Source of the DNA: Spirochaetae bacterium HGW-Spirochaetae-7
GTDB taxonomy: Bacteria; Spirochaetota; Spirochaetia; Treponematales; UBA12059
DNA length: 6,670 bases
Direction: 5' to 3'
Assembly (NCBI GenBank): GCA_002839245.1
Contig: PGXR01000181.1
Location: 1 to 6,670, forward strand
This document shows, one piece after another, positions 6,576 through 6,670 of the stretch (position 1 is the first letter of the stretch; each line of letters starts with the position of its first letter). A program made the translations under genes and the position numbers. Under the pieces are notes generated by a model, which saw only the letters and a program-made list of their open reading frames with translations, was not told where the DNA came from and ran no database searches.

Positions 6576-6581
6576 TCCTCT
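6576..6581 (-). promoter_or_regulatory. Ribosome binding site of the U32 gene
   Basis: On the - strand AGAGGA lies 8 bases before the ATG at 6567. It decides the start against the in-frame ATG 57 bases upstream, whose extra residues (rich in Arg, Lys and Asp) do not look like the family N-terminus. Confidence 0.75.
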
Positions 6582-6648
6582 CACGATTCGGTACTCGGCC
6601 ATCTTTGCGTCGGAACGATCCCATTCGGGCGATTCCGGCATTTCATCG

Positions 6649-6661
6649 GCCGGTTTCCGGC
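6649..6661. other. GC hairpin upstream of the U32 gene
   Basis: GCCGG (6649-6653) and CCGGC (6657-6661) enclose three T (+ strand). It lies about 80 bases before the U32 start. With no T-run on either side it is not a convincing terminator, but it could be a leader structure or the end of a neighbouring unit. No clear promoter was seen in 6568-6670. Confidence 0.3.
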
Positions 6662-6670
6662 GGGCACTCA

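Noticed and set aside
6568..6624. Earlier in-frame ATG at 6624 as start of the U32 gene
   Set aside because: The extra residues do not resemble the family N-terminus, and the ribosome binding site lies just before the ATG at 6567.

Overview
The window is GC-rich DNA from a bacterium that very probably has an outer membrane. The evidence for this is an exported protein whose C-terminal half looks like an outer-membrane beta-barrel ending in Phe, with a CsgG-like N-terminal domain. Overall protein style (two half-size ABC exporters, a long U32 protein, a relaxed lipobox) is compatible with a high-GC spirochaete or a similar diderm, but this placement is an inference with low to moderate confidence. 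There are four protein-coding genes, one cut by the left edge. No tRNA, rRNA, CRISPR array, insertion sequence or phage gene was seen.

Left part (1-2727, + strand): two overlapping genes for half-size ABC exporters (6 membrane helices plus an ATPase domain each). The first is present only as its ATPase domain. The motifs of the pair are complementary. The first subunit has a normal signature motif but Asp in place of the catalytic Glu and Gln in place of the switch His. The second has a normal Glu and His but an altered signature motif (LSLGQ). This is the hallmark of a heterodimeric exporter with one active and one degenerate ATP site, as in the TM287/TM288 and BmrC/BmrD types. The overlap and shared reading direction support coupled translation of equal amounts.

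Middle (2728-4088, + strand): a 212-base AT-rich leader with a possible terminator for the ABC operon, weak promoter-like hexamers and a hairpin. It is followed by a 382-residue exported protein that joins a CsgG/FlgO-like domain to a probable beta-barrel. This gene is visibly lower in GC than its neighbours and appears to be its own transcription unit.

Right part (4089-6670): a convergent intergenic stretch holding a strong imperfect palindrome next to a perfect TATAAT. It is followed on the - strand by a 776-residue peptidase-U32-family protein with a four-Cys block of the type that holds an iron-sulfur cluster in RNA- and ubiquinone-hydroxylating relatives. It carries an unusual Ala/Gly/Pro/Arg-rich tail of about 78 residues. 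The last 103 bases are its upstream region, with a clear ribosome binding site but no clear promoter.

I found no evidence for a wholly new multi-gene system. The observations most worth a second look are the CsgG-like/beta-barrel fusion, the asymmetric ABC pair, the U32 tail and the structured intergenic regions.
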